Source: Rhizobium cauense (GTDB lineage Bacteria; Pseudomonadota; Alphaproteobacteria; Rhizobiales; Rhizobiaceae). From it: a DNA stretch of 64,000 nt. The stretch spans positions 124,001 to 188,000 of the forward strand of contig NZ_JAEUAT010000003.1 of assembly GCF_019511525.1 (NCBI RefSeq), read 5' to 3'. How positions within the stretch are numbered: the first letter of the stretch is position 1; every line of letters begins with the position of its first letter. This document shows positions 1 to 8,716 of this stretch, in pieces. Below the pieces are notes generated by a model that had not been told where the DNA came from, searched no databases, and saw nothing but the letters and a program-made list of their open reading frames with translations. Both the position numbers and the translations under genes were made by a program.

Positions 1-1092
1 GATGACATGATCGCGATAAGCTTCACGGTCAACCCGGCCATTCGCCGCATCGCCTATCACGATCCGCAGACGCTGACTGTGGAGGATTATCTTTACCGCT
101 ACAGCTCGACGAATGAGGGCTTGCTCCCGGACGGAACGCCTTTCGTCCACCTGAGGGAGATGCTGAGCCGCGGACTAGCCTATATAGAGCCGGGCGAGAC
201 GACCGCATTTGAGATAATCGCAGAGGCTGGCATATTACATGGCAGCAGCTCCGACAGCGATGCCGGTATCACATTTGTTGTCGATCCCGCGCTTCCCGCT
301 GGCGAACAGCGCATCGCAATCCGTCTTGACCTTGAGTCTAGCACGCCGGACGTGGGCACCATCGCGGCCGGCAAGGTGATTTTCGAGATATCCAATGTAT
401 CGGACAAACGCATCGAGTTTGGGATACTTCAACTGCCGCCCGGCGTCGACAGGCCGCCGCCACTCCACTTCGCGCCGTTGCTCTCAGGTAAGCGGTTACT
501 CACGACCCAGACATTCCGCGACCTTTTTCGCTCCGAGGTGATCGGGAGCCAGGAAGGGCTCGGCGTCAAGGACATCGCTCTCCTTTTCACCGACCTGAAG
601 GGCTCGACTGCACTTTATGACCGGATCGGAGACCTGAATGCTTTTGCACTTGTGCAGCAGCATTTTGACCGGCTGCAGGGCGTGACTGTCCGCCACAACG
701 GCGCGATCATCAAGACGATCGGTGATGCGGTGATGGCTGCATTCCTGGAACCTGACGATGCCGTGCGGGCGGCGCTCGACATGCGCAGCGAAATCGCCTC
801 GTTCAACAAGCGGCAACCCGACAAGGCTCTGATCCTCAAGATCGGCGTTCACAAAGGCGCGGCAATTGCTGTCACGCTAAACGAGCGCCTCGACTATTTC
901 GGCCAGACCGTAAACATTGCTGCGCGCATCCAAGGCCTTGCCGATGCCGACGAGATTTTTGTCAGCCAGGACGTTTACGATGCGACCGGGGTTCGCGACG
1001 GACTGGCGTCTTTTTCGGTCGAGCCGAGAACTGCACATCTTCGAGGTGTACGGCAGGAGCTCCCGGTGTTTCGGGTGGGAGCGGCCGTTTAA
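1..1092 (+). CDS. Class III adenylate/guanylate cyclase domain protein, 5'-truncated by window edge
   Basis: The C-terminal part is a class III nucleotidyl cyclase catalytic domain (about residues 190-335 counted from the first visible ATG at 7). It would make cAMP or cGMP from ATP or GTP. Both metal-binding aspartates are visible, in FTDLKGST and IGDAVMAAF, and the DYFGQTVNIAARIQ segment carries the transition-state Asn and Arg. The N-terminal 180 residues are a sensor-like region I cannot name. The frame is open to base 1, so the true start probably lies outside the window. The domain assignment is firm; the ligand and the full length are unknown. Confidence 0.85.
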   Translation, partial: DDMIAISFTVNPAIRRIAYHDPQTLTVEDYLYRYSSTNEGLLPDGTPFVHLREMLSRGLAYIEPGETTAFEIIAEAGILHGSSSDSDAGITFVVDPALPAGEQRIAIRLDLESSTPDVGTIAAGKVIFEISNVSDKRIEFGILQLPPGVDRPPPLHFAPLLSGKRLLTTQTFRDLFRSEVIGSQEGLGVKDIALLFTDLKGSTALYDRIGDLNAFALVQQHFDRLQGVTVRHNGAIIKTIGDAVMAAFLEPDDAVRAALDMRSEIASFNKRQPDKALILKIGVHKGAAIAVTLNERLDYFGQTVNIAARIQGLADADEIFVSQDVYDATGVRDGLASFSVEPRTAHLRGVRQELPVFRVGAAV

Positions 1093-1415
1093 GCGAGCTG
1101 TTCCTCATCGAGCCACACGTCGCCGGTACTTGTCGAACTGTGAGATCGACGGCATCGGAGCTACAAAGGAAGGTCGCACCGGCGTTGGTAATTCCTATTT
1201 CACCTCAGGCTCTCGACGGTATGTTTCGAAACCAATAGCGGCCGGACACTTAATTATCCGCTTGGCGCCACCATGCCGGCCATAGAGAGAGGCTTTGCAG
1301 GCTCCTCAAAGCAGACCTTGCTAGCGATTGGGCTGGAGGTGGTGGTTAAGCGGGCATCGGCAATTGCTCATCGTCTGCGACAATGGCGAACCGGTTCAAG
1401 ATCGGACATTTATCA
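1093..1415. other. Intergenic, no gene seen
   Basis: This 323-base stretch follows the cyclase stop. The short open frames here have no recognisable motif or convincing ribosome-binding site. I see no tRNA, clear terminator or IS end. It probably belongs to the eroded accessory tract that continues to about 4.4 kb. Confidence 0.4.
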
Positions 1416-1600
1416 CTATACGACGCCGGCCCTGCGTAGACCTTCCAGGACGAGCTCGAAATCGGCGGGGTTCTTGAAGGGCAAGACTTTGCGGCGGTAT
1501 TCCAAGGAGTAGTCTGGATTGACGCGCAGCACCTCTTGCCACGTCGCCCGAGCCTCTTCGAAACGGCCGAGGTGTCCGTAACAGGCGGCCAAAAGCGCGC
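1416..1600 (-). pseudogene. Remnant of the C-terminus of a TPR-containing adenylate cyclase
   Basis: Read leftward, this segment encodes text such as LLAACYGHLGRFEEARATW followed by LPFKNPADFELVLEGLRRAG and a stop at 1416-1418. That is the typical tail of rhizobial class III cyclases with TPR repeats, where a last TPR is followed by a conserved 'P-[FY]-K-[ND]-P' block. Upstream of about 1600 the matching text drops out of frame and no cyclase domain follows, so only about 60 codons remain. I infer a relic left by deletion. The match is from memory of the family. Confidence 0.55.
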
Positions 1601-1723
1601 GTGAGACCCTGCCTGAACGGCAGAATCTCGCTCATCCCGAACCCTCAGCCAGCGGCGATCGAGTATAGAGAAAATCAGAGAGAGTTGTGGAGAAAAAAGG
1701 AACGAAAAGAATAATTGCGTAAA

Positions 1724-3274
1724 TTATTCTACCTTCTCCGCCACTTTCCCTGTCGACCACTGCACGCGCTCGGCCAGGAAGCCAGCGAACGGGCGCACAT
1801 CCATGTCGACGCTCGCCCGTTCAAGACCGGCCAGATACCGGTCGCGATCCTCCACCCGCACGACCGTCCAGGGATAGCCGCCTGAGGCCAGCATCGCATT
1901 CATCAGGAATCGTGCCATGCGCCCGTTGCCATCAGGATAGGGGTGGACGTAGCCGACAAGCCAGTGCCCCAGCACGGCCCGGACGGCAGGTTCGGTCTCA
2001 TTATCGAGCAGGGTGAAGAGCGCATCCATGCCCTCGGGCACCGCTTCTGAACGCGGCGGCACATGCCACGACCCACGCAGGTAAACGGGGTGATTGCGAT
2101 ATCCGGCAAGGGCGCTCGGCTTGAGTATGCCCGCGACCACGGACGGGCCGAACAGTTCACGGTACCACTCCCGGTGTTGGTCATGCACGAGCGCGCCAGC
2201 AGGCGCGCCATCGAGAATGGCGGCCACGGAATCCTTTACTTTCTGGAAGGCCTGCCAGTAGCCGCGCGCGGCGAGCGCATCGCGGCTTTGCCTATCCTTT
2301 TCATCGATTTCGGGATTCCATCCGCCCTGCCGCACGCGGTCGATGAGTGCGGGCGTAACGCTATAGCCTTCGATCGATAGCGAGTGGTAGGCATCGCTTT
2401 GGTAGATGTCTTCCACGAATTTCATGTAGCTGCTTTTGTCTGAGGGCAGGCCTGGCGCTTTGGGAAATATCTCCATCACAGGCGCCCGCTGGCTTTCCCA
2501 GATAGCGTTAAGCCGGGCTACGATGGGCGGCACGCCGGTGATGATGGCGGGCACATAAGGCTGCTCGGCAAAGGGATCGCTTTCGCGAACATCGTAGCTC
2601 GCGCTTTTCATCGTTTTGACGATCTCATCGGCAAAGCCCGTGCGTCCTACGCGGCGAAACGCCCCGGCTATACGCCCGGCGACGGCAGAATGCCCGCCAT
2701 CAAGCAACCGGCCCAGAATGCCGGATACGTCACGCACAGCAGCCAACACCACCTGCGCCTCAATGGGTGTGCGCTGGAAGAAGGCTTCCGGCACTTTGAC
2801 GAGGGCGGCATCCGGCGCGTAGACACGCAGGCCGTTTTTCTCGGCCAGGTCTTCGGGCGCGGGCGTCTCCTTGACCTTGAGGTCATAGAGCGACGTGCCG
2901 AAGAGGAGTGGCAGATTGTTGTTGGTGCCTTTGGGGCTGTTTACGATGACCTGCGGCGGGATCGCCGTCGCTTCCGAGTGCAGCAGCAATGACTGCTCGG
3001 GCGACAGGAACCAGTCATTCCCGAACCGGTCGCGGCAATAACGCGCGCAGAACTCCCAGTAGGACGCATACCAGGGTGTGGTGTCCCCCGGTTGGGCCTG
3101 CGGCCCGGTCGACATCAGCCAGCCTTTGATGACATCGCGCAGAAAGCCGTGCTGCAAGAGCCGTTCACGATGAACGCGGCTGAAGCCGCTAGATTTGAAT
3201 ATGCGCTGCCCCCCGCTTTGCAGCTCCTGCAAGGCGCTTAAGGAATCGGCGAGCTTTTCGTTCGGTGTGGCCAT
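1724..3274 (-). CDS. Fic family AMP-transferase with N-terminal winged-helix-like domain and internal inhibitory motif
   Basis: A 516-residue protein. The Fic catalytic motif HPYPDGNGRMAR is at residues 444-455, with the catalytic His and the phosphate-binding GNGR loop intact. Fic enzymes move AMP (or another phosphate-containing group) onto target protein hydroxyls. The inhibitory-helix motif [S/T]xxxE[G/N] is at 298-303 (SLSIEG), before the Fic core, which makes it a self-inhibited class II type. Residues about 10-50 (ALQELQSGGQRIFK, then SRVHRERLLQHGFL) look like the small winged-helix domain found at the N-terminus of AbiEi-type antitoxins. ATG at 3272-3274. It stands alone behind a palindrome-rich, AT-rich promoter, as toxin-antitoxin-like genes often do. 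Confidence 0.88.
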   Translation of the reverse strand: MATPNEKLADSLSALQELQSGGQRIFKSSGFSRVHRERLLQHGFLRDVIKGWLMSTGPQAQPGDTTPWYASYWEFCARYCRDRFGNDWFLSPEQSLLLHSEATAIPPQVIVNSPKGTNNNLPLLFGTSLYDLKVKETPAPEDLAEKNGLRVYAPDAALVKVPEAFFQRTPIEAQVVLAAVRDVSGILGRLLDGGHSAVAGRIAGAFRRVGRTGFADEIVKTMKSASYDVRESDPFAEQPYVPAIITGVPPIVARLNAIWESQRAPVMEIFPKAPGLPSDKSSYMKFVEDIYQSDAYHSLSIEGYSVTPALIDRVRQGGWNPEIDEKDRQSRDALAARGYWQAFQKVKDSVAAILDGAPAGALVHDQHREWYRELFGPSVVAGILKPSALAGYRNHPVYLRGSWHVPPRSEAVPEGMDALFTLLDNETEPAVRAVLGHWLVGYVHPYPDGNGRMARFLMNAMLASGGYPWTVVRVEDRDRYLAGLERASVDMDVRPFAGFLAERVQWSTGKVAEKVE

Positions 3275-3284
3275 GGCTTCATAT

Positions 3285-3384
3285 CAAGTTTTTGATGTTG
3301 TGCGATGACAAGTGTATAATGCCGATCGCTAACAAGTCAATTATGCCGCATAATTGCAAGTTTTTAATGCCGCGCAATTGCGCG
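3285..3384 (-). promoter_or_regulatory. Palindrome-rich promoter/operator region of the fic gene
   Basis: Immediately upstream of the fic ATG lie a perfect interrupted palindrome CAATTATGCCGCATAATTG (3338-3356), a perfect 14-bp palindrome CGCGCAATTGCGCG (3371-3384) and a near-identical direct repeat CAAGTTTTTGATG (3285-3297) / CAAGTTTTTAATG (3357-3369), 72 bp apart. The tract is strikingly AT-rich compared with its surroundings. Such arrays are typical operators. Binding by the N-terminal domain of the Fic protein itself is my inference. Confidence 0.55.
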
Positions 3385-3429
3385 TAAATTATGTTAATTC
3401 ATTGAAACAATGACAATTAAACGCCGACG

Positions 3430-3960
3430 ACAGCTAGTCTAAAATGACCGATTCCGCCTTCTGAATCAATGCTCCAAGCCGTGCCAGAATGGCTGAGGTC
3501 GGCTGCATCAGATCGACTGTCGCAAACCTGATCTGATGGCCCTGGATATCGACACTCTCATCGAGATCGCCGCCGACAACCGGATGCAGGAACATACCCT
3601 AAGCACTGAGCGACAACGGATCATCCGCGCGCTCCTGGCTGCGCCCACCGGCTCGTGCGCCGCCCGCATCATCGCCTCATGCAGCGCCTCCATCTCGCTG
3701 ACCTCGGTTCTTCGCCTTGCGCACGGACGCTGCCCGCCCGCTCGATTTGTCACTGCTCACGCACGCGCCTTTCTTCCAGCGCCTTGCGCTCCCGCGCCTC
3801 GACCGCGCCGAGCGCCTTCACCTTCCGGGCCATATCGAACCCCTGCATTTTATGGCGGCGCTGCCGGGCTTCATTCTGCCCGCGCTGACTTCGCCAGGTC
3901 CGTTCAAGCAGGTTTAGGTTTCCAGAACTTTGCTCAGCCATACTTTGCAAAATGGCATAA
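3430..3960 (-). pseudogene. Degraded gene of unknown function
   Basis: Leftward reading gives coherent but broken protein-like text in shifting frames. A 66-codon piece starts at 3950, contains MARKVKALGAVEARERKALEE and ends at a stop near 3750. The text then continues in another frame (SEMEALHEAMMRAAHEP), and a last piece reads HPVVGGDLDESVDIQGHQIRF and ends at a stop near 3435. The Arg/Glu-rich helical character recalls the C-terminal regions of plasmid mobilisation proteins, but I cannot identify the family. At least one in-frame stop and one frameshift are needed to join the pieces, so this looks like a decayed gene. Confidence 0.4.
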
Positions 3961-4440
3961 ATTCAAACCAAAGAGACGGTTTAAATCTTTCCTCGTTTGC
4001 GAAGCCCTGCTACGTGAAATTGCCATTTAATAAACCTGAGCTTTGCACCCGAAATGAGGACCAACCTTTATCGCGGGATCGACGTGGAACCCGTCGTACG
4101 CAGGGGCCGCCCATAGCTACGCCCTCGAAGGCCTTAACACCCATAAGGCGCTACAGGATGCATTCCGCGCCGCACAGGCCACGCTCATAGCCAGCGGAGG
4201 CGAGTGAACATGACAGCGCCAAAGCCGCTCAAAAAGACGCAAATGGCCGGCCGTCGTGCCTTGCGCTCATTGCGGTATCTTCATTAGGCCGGAGAAGACG
4301 GGCTCCCTCGGCTTCGCCGACAACCGCTTGTCGCCAACTGATTGTTGGTCGGTAGACGAGAGGCTGGGCCAGAACCGACGTCAGCCGACCTGTCGTCTCC
4401 GGCCTGGCGAGTTGAGTGACCGAATTTTTGAGCGCGCCTG
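3961..4440. other. Non-coding or decayed tract
   Basis: There is no intact gene. A short plus-strand frame reads SYALEGLNTHKALQDAFRAA and ends in TGA at about 4207, overlapping a new ATG at 4210 that soon stops. This stop/start arrangement looks like the 3' end of one gene and the 5' end of another, both truncated. I cannot assign either. The region sits between the fic debris and the SDR gene. Confidence 0.3.
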
Positions 4441-5208
4441 TCAAAACAGTTCGATACCCGAAAGGACCCTGAGCCTTTCCACGAGCCTCTCCTGATAGAC
4501 GGGATCGGTGACCTCGGCGGCAGCCTCGCGCCGCCGGCGATGATACCAGTAGCCGCCGCTGCTCCTCGCCTCGTCGTCGTTGCTGGTCGCAAGCCAGGCC
4601 TGGGTACGATAACCCTCCTTAAGATCGTCTGGGGCTCCCGCGCCGCCCATCTTCGTCGGCACCCAGCCTGGATCGACGGCGTTACTGAAGACGTCGGGCC
4701 AGTGTCGAGCGAGGCACGCCGCAAGCGCTGCGACATGAAGCTTGCTTTCCGAGTAAGCACGGCTGGTGTTCCACGCCCGGCGCTTCCAGTCGACGTCGTC
4801 AACCGGGCCCCCGCCGCTCTGGTGCATGCCGCTGCTGAGATAAATAAGACGCTTTGGCCGCTCGATGAGCGCCGTCAGTATATACGGGGCGAGCGTATTC
4901 ACCGCGAGAATGGCGGGATGTCCTTCCGGTGTACCACCCCGCGCCGCCACCGAGTAGATTCCGGCGTTGTGAATGACGGCGTCCATATGCCCAAGTGCGT
5001 TTACCTGATCGGCGACCTGTCGTGTCTCCTTGGCGCTCGAGAGGTCACCGACGACAATGCCGAGGGTTTGCGGAATAAGATCGGCGACCGCCTTTGCCCG
5101 TTCTGTCGAGCGTGCGTGAAGGACGAGCTCGTGCCCGTCGTCAATGAGGGCGCGCGCTGCAGCGAGCCCCAGGCCATCGGTCGACCCCGTAATAGCGATA
5201 CGGCTCAT
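4441..5208 (-). CDS. SDR family NAD(P)-dependent oxidoreductase
   Basis: A 255-residue classical short-chain dehydrogenase. The nucleotide-binding motif TGSTDGLG is at residues 7-14, the NAG motif at about 81-83, Ser at 125/126, and the catalytic YSESK (Tyr152, Lys156) is present. I chose the ATG at 5206-5208 because GAGGAA lies eight bases upstream and the protein then begins directly with the first beta strand of the Rossmann fold; the longer frame would add 25 unsuitable residues. It is divergent from the GntR gene at 5452. The substrate is unknown; members like this act on carbonyls or alcohols of small metabolites. Confidence 0.85.
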   Translation of the reverse strand: MSRIAITGSTDGLGLAAARALIDDGHELVLHARSTERAKAVADLIPQTLGIVVGDLSSAKETRQVADQVNALGHMDAVIHNAGIYSVAARGGTPEGHPAILAVNTLAPYILTALIERPKRLIYLSSGMHQSGGGPVDDVDWKRRAWNTSRAYSESKLHVAALAACLARHWPDVFSNAVDPGWVPTKMGGAGAPDDLKEGYRTQAWLATSNDDEARSSGGYWYHRRRREAAAEVTDPVYQERLVERLRVLSGIELF

Positions 5209-5451
5209 CGGCTTCCTCTCGGTTGAGCGACAGTCAAGGCAAATAGGTTGGGGCGGCCAGAATGCCAACCCTGCCTGCCACAATCACCGGCGCATGTCGG
5301 CATCCGCCTCCGTCGTCGCCGGGTCTCTTCTCGGAGAATTAAAATCTGCTCTCCAACTGCTGACTTGCACTTGACGCTTCCGCAGCTTTGCGAAATGCTA
5401 AGATGTCAGACCAATTTTAAAGGCTGGCTGCCTATAAAAATCTGGGGAACC

Positions 5452-6174
5452 ATGAAGGCACCACGCAGCGACAGGCCGATTATCCGGCCGCTTCCGGCAA
5501 TGGATCGGGCACGTCAGGTGACCGACGCAGTGGCCGAGTATGTTCAGAGCGCGCAGCTCAAGGCTGGCGATCGTCTGCCGGCGGAACGCGAACTGATGTC
5601 GGCGCTGATGGTTGGCCGTTCTACCATCCGCGAGGCGATCCGCCACTTCCAGGCACTCGGTGTTATCGAAACCCGAAAGGGTAGCGGGACTTACCTGCTG
5701 AAGCCGGTTTCGAAGGCAACGATCCACATGCCGCTGTCACTCGATACCGGTCATCTGCGCGACGCCCTTCTGCAAACACTGGAAGTCCGCCGCGGCATCG
5801 AGTGCGAGGCCTGCATGGTGGCCGCGCGCAAGCGAACCGACAAGGATCTCGTCCTGATCGAGCAGAACCTCAATGAGATGGAACGCGTTCATCTCGAGAA
5901 GGGCACATCAGGGCCTGAAGACCTGGCTTTTCATCTGGCGATCTACGACGCCACGCACAACCCGCTTTTCCGCCAGCTTCTCGAGCAGATGCGCGAGACC
6001 TTCTGGCAATTCTGGGAGCATCCGTTCGAGCGCGAGGATTTCGCCCGCCGCTCATTCCCCTTTCACCGCACACTCTTCAACGCGATCGCTGCCCGGGATG
6101 CCGAGGCCGCGCGGGAAGAGACACTAAAAATCCTCGAGGTCGTCGAGGAAGATATCAAGGAAATGTCGAAATGA
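5452..6174 (+). CDS. GntR/FadR-type (FCD) transcriptional regulator
   Basis: A 240-residue regulator with an N-terminal winged helix-turn-helix (about residues 20-85, including LPAERELMSALMVGRSTIREA) and a C-terminal all-helical FCD ligand-binding domain with metal-site-like residues (FHLAIYDATHNP and FHRTLFNAI). The start at 5452 gives the normal length for the family; upstream in-frame sequence is not protein-like. Its stop overlaps the start of the PLP enzyme gene (ATGA at 6171), so it is the first gene of the operon running to 11548 and probably controls it. The effector is probably the transported or metabolised compound. Confidence 0.88.
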   Translation: MKAPRSDRPIIRPLPAMDRARQVTDAVAEYVQSAQLKAGDRLPAERELMSALMVGRSTIREAIRHFQALGVIETRKGSGTYLLKPVSKATIHMPLSLDTGHLRDALLQTLEVRRGIECEACMVAARKRTDKDLVLIEQNLNEMERVHLEKGTSGPEDLAFHLAIYDATHNPLFRQLLEQMRETFWQFWEHPFEREDFARRSFPFHRTLFNAIAARDAEAAREETLKILEVVEEDIKEMSK

Positions 6175-7337
6175 ATAACGGCGCAGACGCGTTCGATCTT
6201 GCCTCGCTCATCACCGCGCACGACGAAGGAAACTTCGCTGAAGCCGTCGTGCCACCGATATTTCAGACGTCGCTTTTCACCTTCTCCGATTATGACGACA
6301 TGATCTCCTCCTATCGGGGCGAGAAGGTGCGCCCGATCTACACGCGCGGTCTGAATCCGACCGTTCGTATGTTCGAGGAAATGCTGGCAAAGCTCGAGGG
6401 TGCTGAAGATGCGCTAGGCTTTGCAAGCGGCATGGCTGCGATCTCCTCGGCAGTGCTATCCTTCGTCGAGCCGGGTGACAGGATCGTCGCGGTCAAGCAC
6501 GTCTATCCCGATGCCTTCCGCCTGTTCGGCACGATCCTGAAGCGTATGAAGGTCGAAGTGACCTATGTCGATGGACGCGACGAGGAGGCCGTTGCAAAGG
6601 CACTGCCAGGCGCCAAGGTCTTCTACATGGAAAGCCCGACGAGCTGGGTCATGGAGGCTCATGATGTCGGTGCGCTCGCAGCGCTCGCCAAAAAGCATGG
6701 CGTCGTCACCATGATCGACAACAGCTGGGCAAGTCCATACTTCCAGCAGCCCATCTCGCTCGGCGTCGATATCGTCATCCACTCGGCGTCGAAGTATCTC
6801 GGCGGCCATAGCGACGTGGTGGCTGGTGTTGTTGCCGGCTCGAAGGAGATGATCGCTCGCATCAAGGCGGAGGCATATCCTTATCTCGGCGGCAAGCTCT
6901 CACCGTTTGACGCATGGCTTCTGATCCGTGGCCTGCGCACGCTGCCGATCCGTATGCGAGCGCATGAGGCAGCAGCGATGACCATCGCCAAGCGTCTGCA
7001 GGAACTCGACGTCGTGGAAACGGTCTGCCATCCGGGCCTTGCCAACCGGTTGCCCTCGGGCCTCAACGGCACGTCGGGGCTGTTCTCCTTCATATTCCGC
7101 GAAGGCGTCGATATCCGCGCTTTCGCCGATCACCTCAAGCTCTTCAAACTGGGAGTGAGCTGGGGTGGGCATGAAAGCCTGATCGTACCAGGCGAGGTCG
7201 TCCTTCAGCAGAAGGCGCAACCGAATTCCGCGCATACCTTCGGGATCCATGCGCGGTCCGTACGCCTCCACGTCGGTCTCGAAGGAACCGAAGCCTTGTG
7301 GAAGGACATCGAGGCGGCATTGGCGGTCGCCTCTTAA
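6171..7337 (+). CDS. PLP-dependent Cys/Met metabolism enzyme (cystathionine lyase/synthase fold)
   Basis: A 388-residue fold-type I PLP enzyme of the Cys/Met metabolism family. The Schiff-base lysine is Lys208 in SASKYLGGHSD, the YTRGLNPT motif is at about 58-65, and the PLP-ring/phosphate contacts (SGMAA, DNSW) are present. Family members catalyse beta- or gamma-elimination or replacement on sulfur amino acids. It sits between a GntR regulator (ATGA overlap) and a CUT1 ABC importer, an odd partner for a classical MetB/MetC, so it may act on an imported sulfur-containing or amino-sugar compound. Substrate specificity cannot be read from the sequence. Confidence 0.85.
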   Translation: MNNGADAFDLASLITAHDEGNFAEAVVPPIFQTSLFTFSDYDDMISSYRGEKVRPIYTRGLNPTVRMFEEMLAKLEGAEDALGFASGMAAISSAVLSFVEPGDRIVAVKHVYPDAFRLFGTILKRMKVEVTYVDGRDEEAVAKALPGAKVFYMESPTSWVMEAHDVGALAALAKKHGVVTMIDNSWASPYFQQPISLGVDIVIHSASKYLGGHSDVVAGVVAGSKEMIARIKAEAYPYLGGKLSPFDAWLLIRGLRTLPIRMRAHEAAAMTIAKRLQELDVVETVCHPGLANRLPSGLNGTSGLFSFIFREGVDIRAFADHLKLFKLGVSWGGHESLIVPGEVVLQQKAQPNSAHTFGIHARSVRLHVGLEGTEALWKDIEAALAVAS

Positions 7338-7373
7338 GTCACAACCTGAAAAACCTGAAAAGGGGGAGCAAGC

Positions 7374-8633
7374 ATGAAAAGACTGATCACCGCCACTCTT
7401 CTCGCCACGATGATGGCCGGTACGGCGCTCGCCGATACCACGCTGAAACTGGTCGAGGTCATTACCAGCCCTGAACGCACCGAGACGCTGAAGTCGATCG
7501 TCGGCAAGTTCGAGGCTGCCAATCCCGGTACCAAGGTTGACATCATCTCGCTGCCCTGGAACGAAGCCTTCCAGAAATTCGCGACGATGGTCTCGGCCGG
7601 CGATACGCCTGATGTCATGGAAATGCCCGACACCTGGCTTTCGCTCTATGCCAACAACGGGATGCTCGAAAGCCTTGAGCCCTACCTTGCCAAGTGGGAG
7701 CACACCAAGGGCCTGACGCCGCGCGCGCTTGAACTCGGCCGCGACGTCAACAACACAGCCTACATGCTGCCTTACGGCTTCTACCTTCGCGCACTGTTCT
7801 ACAACAAGAAGCTCTTCCAGGAAGCAGGCGTCGCCGAACCACCGAAGACACTCGACGATTTCGTTGCCGCCTCCGAGAAGGTCTCCAAGCTTCCGGGCAA
7901 GTCCGGCTACTGCCTGCGCGGCGGACCGGGTGGCCTGAACGGCTGGGTGATGTTCGGCGCGACGATGGCAGGTTCCAACAAGTTCTTCAACGAGGACGGT
8001 ACCTCGACCATGAACAGCGAAGGCTGGGCAAAGGGTCTGGAATGGGTCGTCGACCTCTACAAGAAGGGCCTGACCCCGAAGGACAGCGTCAACTGGGGCT
8101 TCAATGAAACCGTTGCCGGCTTCTACTCCGGCACCTGCGCGATGCTCGACCAGGATCCGGACGCGCTGATCGCCGTTGCCCAGCGCATGAAGCCTGAAGA
8201 TTTCGGCGTCACCAAGATGCCGGTCGGCCCGAGCGGCAAGGGCTTCACCACGATCGGCTTTGCCGGCTGGTCGATGTTCACCACCAGCCAGAACAAGGAT
8301 CTGTCCTGGAAGCTGATCGAGACGCTTGAATCGCCGGAAGGCAACATCGAGTGGAACAAGCGTACCGGTGCCCTTCCGGTTCATACCTCGGCAGAGAAGG
8401 ACCCCTTCTATGCGGGCGATCAGTTCAAGGGCTGGTTCGAAGAACTGGCTGATCCGAATATCGTTCCGACCGTGATGCCGACCTACCTCGAAGAGTTCGC
8501 CTTCTTCAAGGATTCGCTTGCGATCAAGACGACGCAGCAGGCGCTTCTCGGCGACATCACGCCGAAGGAACTGGCTGACCAGTGGGCAGACTATCTGACC
8601 AAGGCGCAGCAGAAGTTCCTCGCCAAGAAGTAA
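7374..8633 (+). CDS. ABC transporter substrate-binding protein (CUT1 sugar type)
   Basis: A 419-residue extracellular solute-binding protein family 1. It has a clear Sec signal peptide (MKRLITATLLATMMAGTALA, cleavage after ALA near residue 20) and an alternating alpha/beta periplasmic fold. A GGGGGAG ribosome-binding site lies 5-7 bases upstream of the ATG. It delivers its ligand to the two permeases encoded next. A strong palindrome at 8643-8664 separates it from the permease genes, as is common where the binding protein must be made in excess. The ligand is unknown; this class usually binds mono- or oligosaccharides or polyols. Confidence 0.9.
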   Translation: MKRLITATLLATMMAGTALADTTLKLVEVITSPERTETLKSIVGKFEAANPGTKVDIISLPWNEAFQKFATMVSAGDTPDVMEMPDTWLSLYANNGMLESLEPYLAKWEHTKGLTPRALELGRDVNNTAYMLPYGFYLRALFYNKKLFQEAGVAEPPKTLDDFVAASEKVSKLPGKSGYCLRGGPGGLNGWVMFGATMAGSNKFFNEDGTSTMNSEGWAKGLEWVVDLYKKGLTPKDSVNWGFNETVAGFYSGTCAMLDQDPDALIAVAQRMKPEDFGVTKMPVGPSGKGFTTIGFAGWSMFTTSQNKDLSWKLIETLESPEGNIEWNKRTGALPVHTSAEKDPFYAGDQFKGWFEELADPNIVPTVMPTYLEEFAFFKDSLAIKTTQQALLGDITPKELADQWADYLTKAQQKFLAKK

Positions 8634-8642
8634 CGGACCACC

Positions 8643-8664
8643 GGCGGCGGACTAGTCCGCCGCC
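8643..8664 (+). terminator. 22-bp perfect palindrome between binding-protein and permease genes
   Basis: The sequence is self-complementary with arm GGCGGCGGACT, forming a very strong GC hairpin nine bases after the stop of the binding-protein gene. There is no T-run, so it is more likely an mRNA-stabilising or partial-termination hairpin that raises binding-protein output over the permeases than a full terminator. Confidence 0.6.
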
Positions 8665-8716
8665 TCCTTCACTGTCTTGCGACGGCCCAGATTGCGCCGC
8701 GAAACGGATTTGCCTG

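Noticed and set aside
6900..8384. Long leftward open frame (494 codons) opposite the PLP enzyme and binding-protein genes
   Set aside because: It is antisense to two well-supported genes and has no domain character; long antisense frames are expected in GC-rich DNA.
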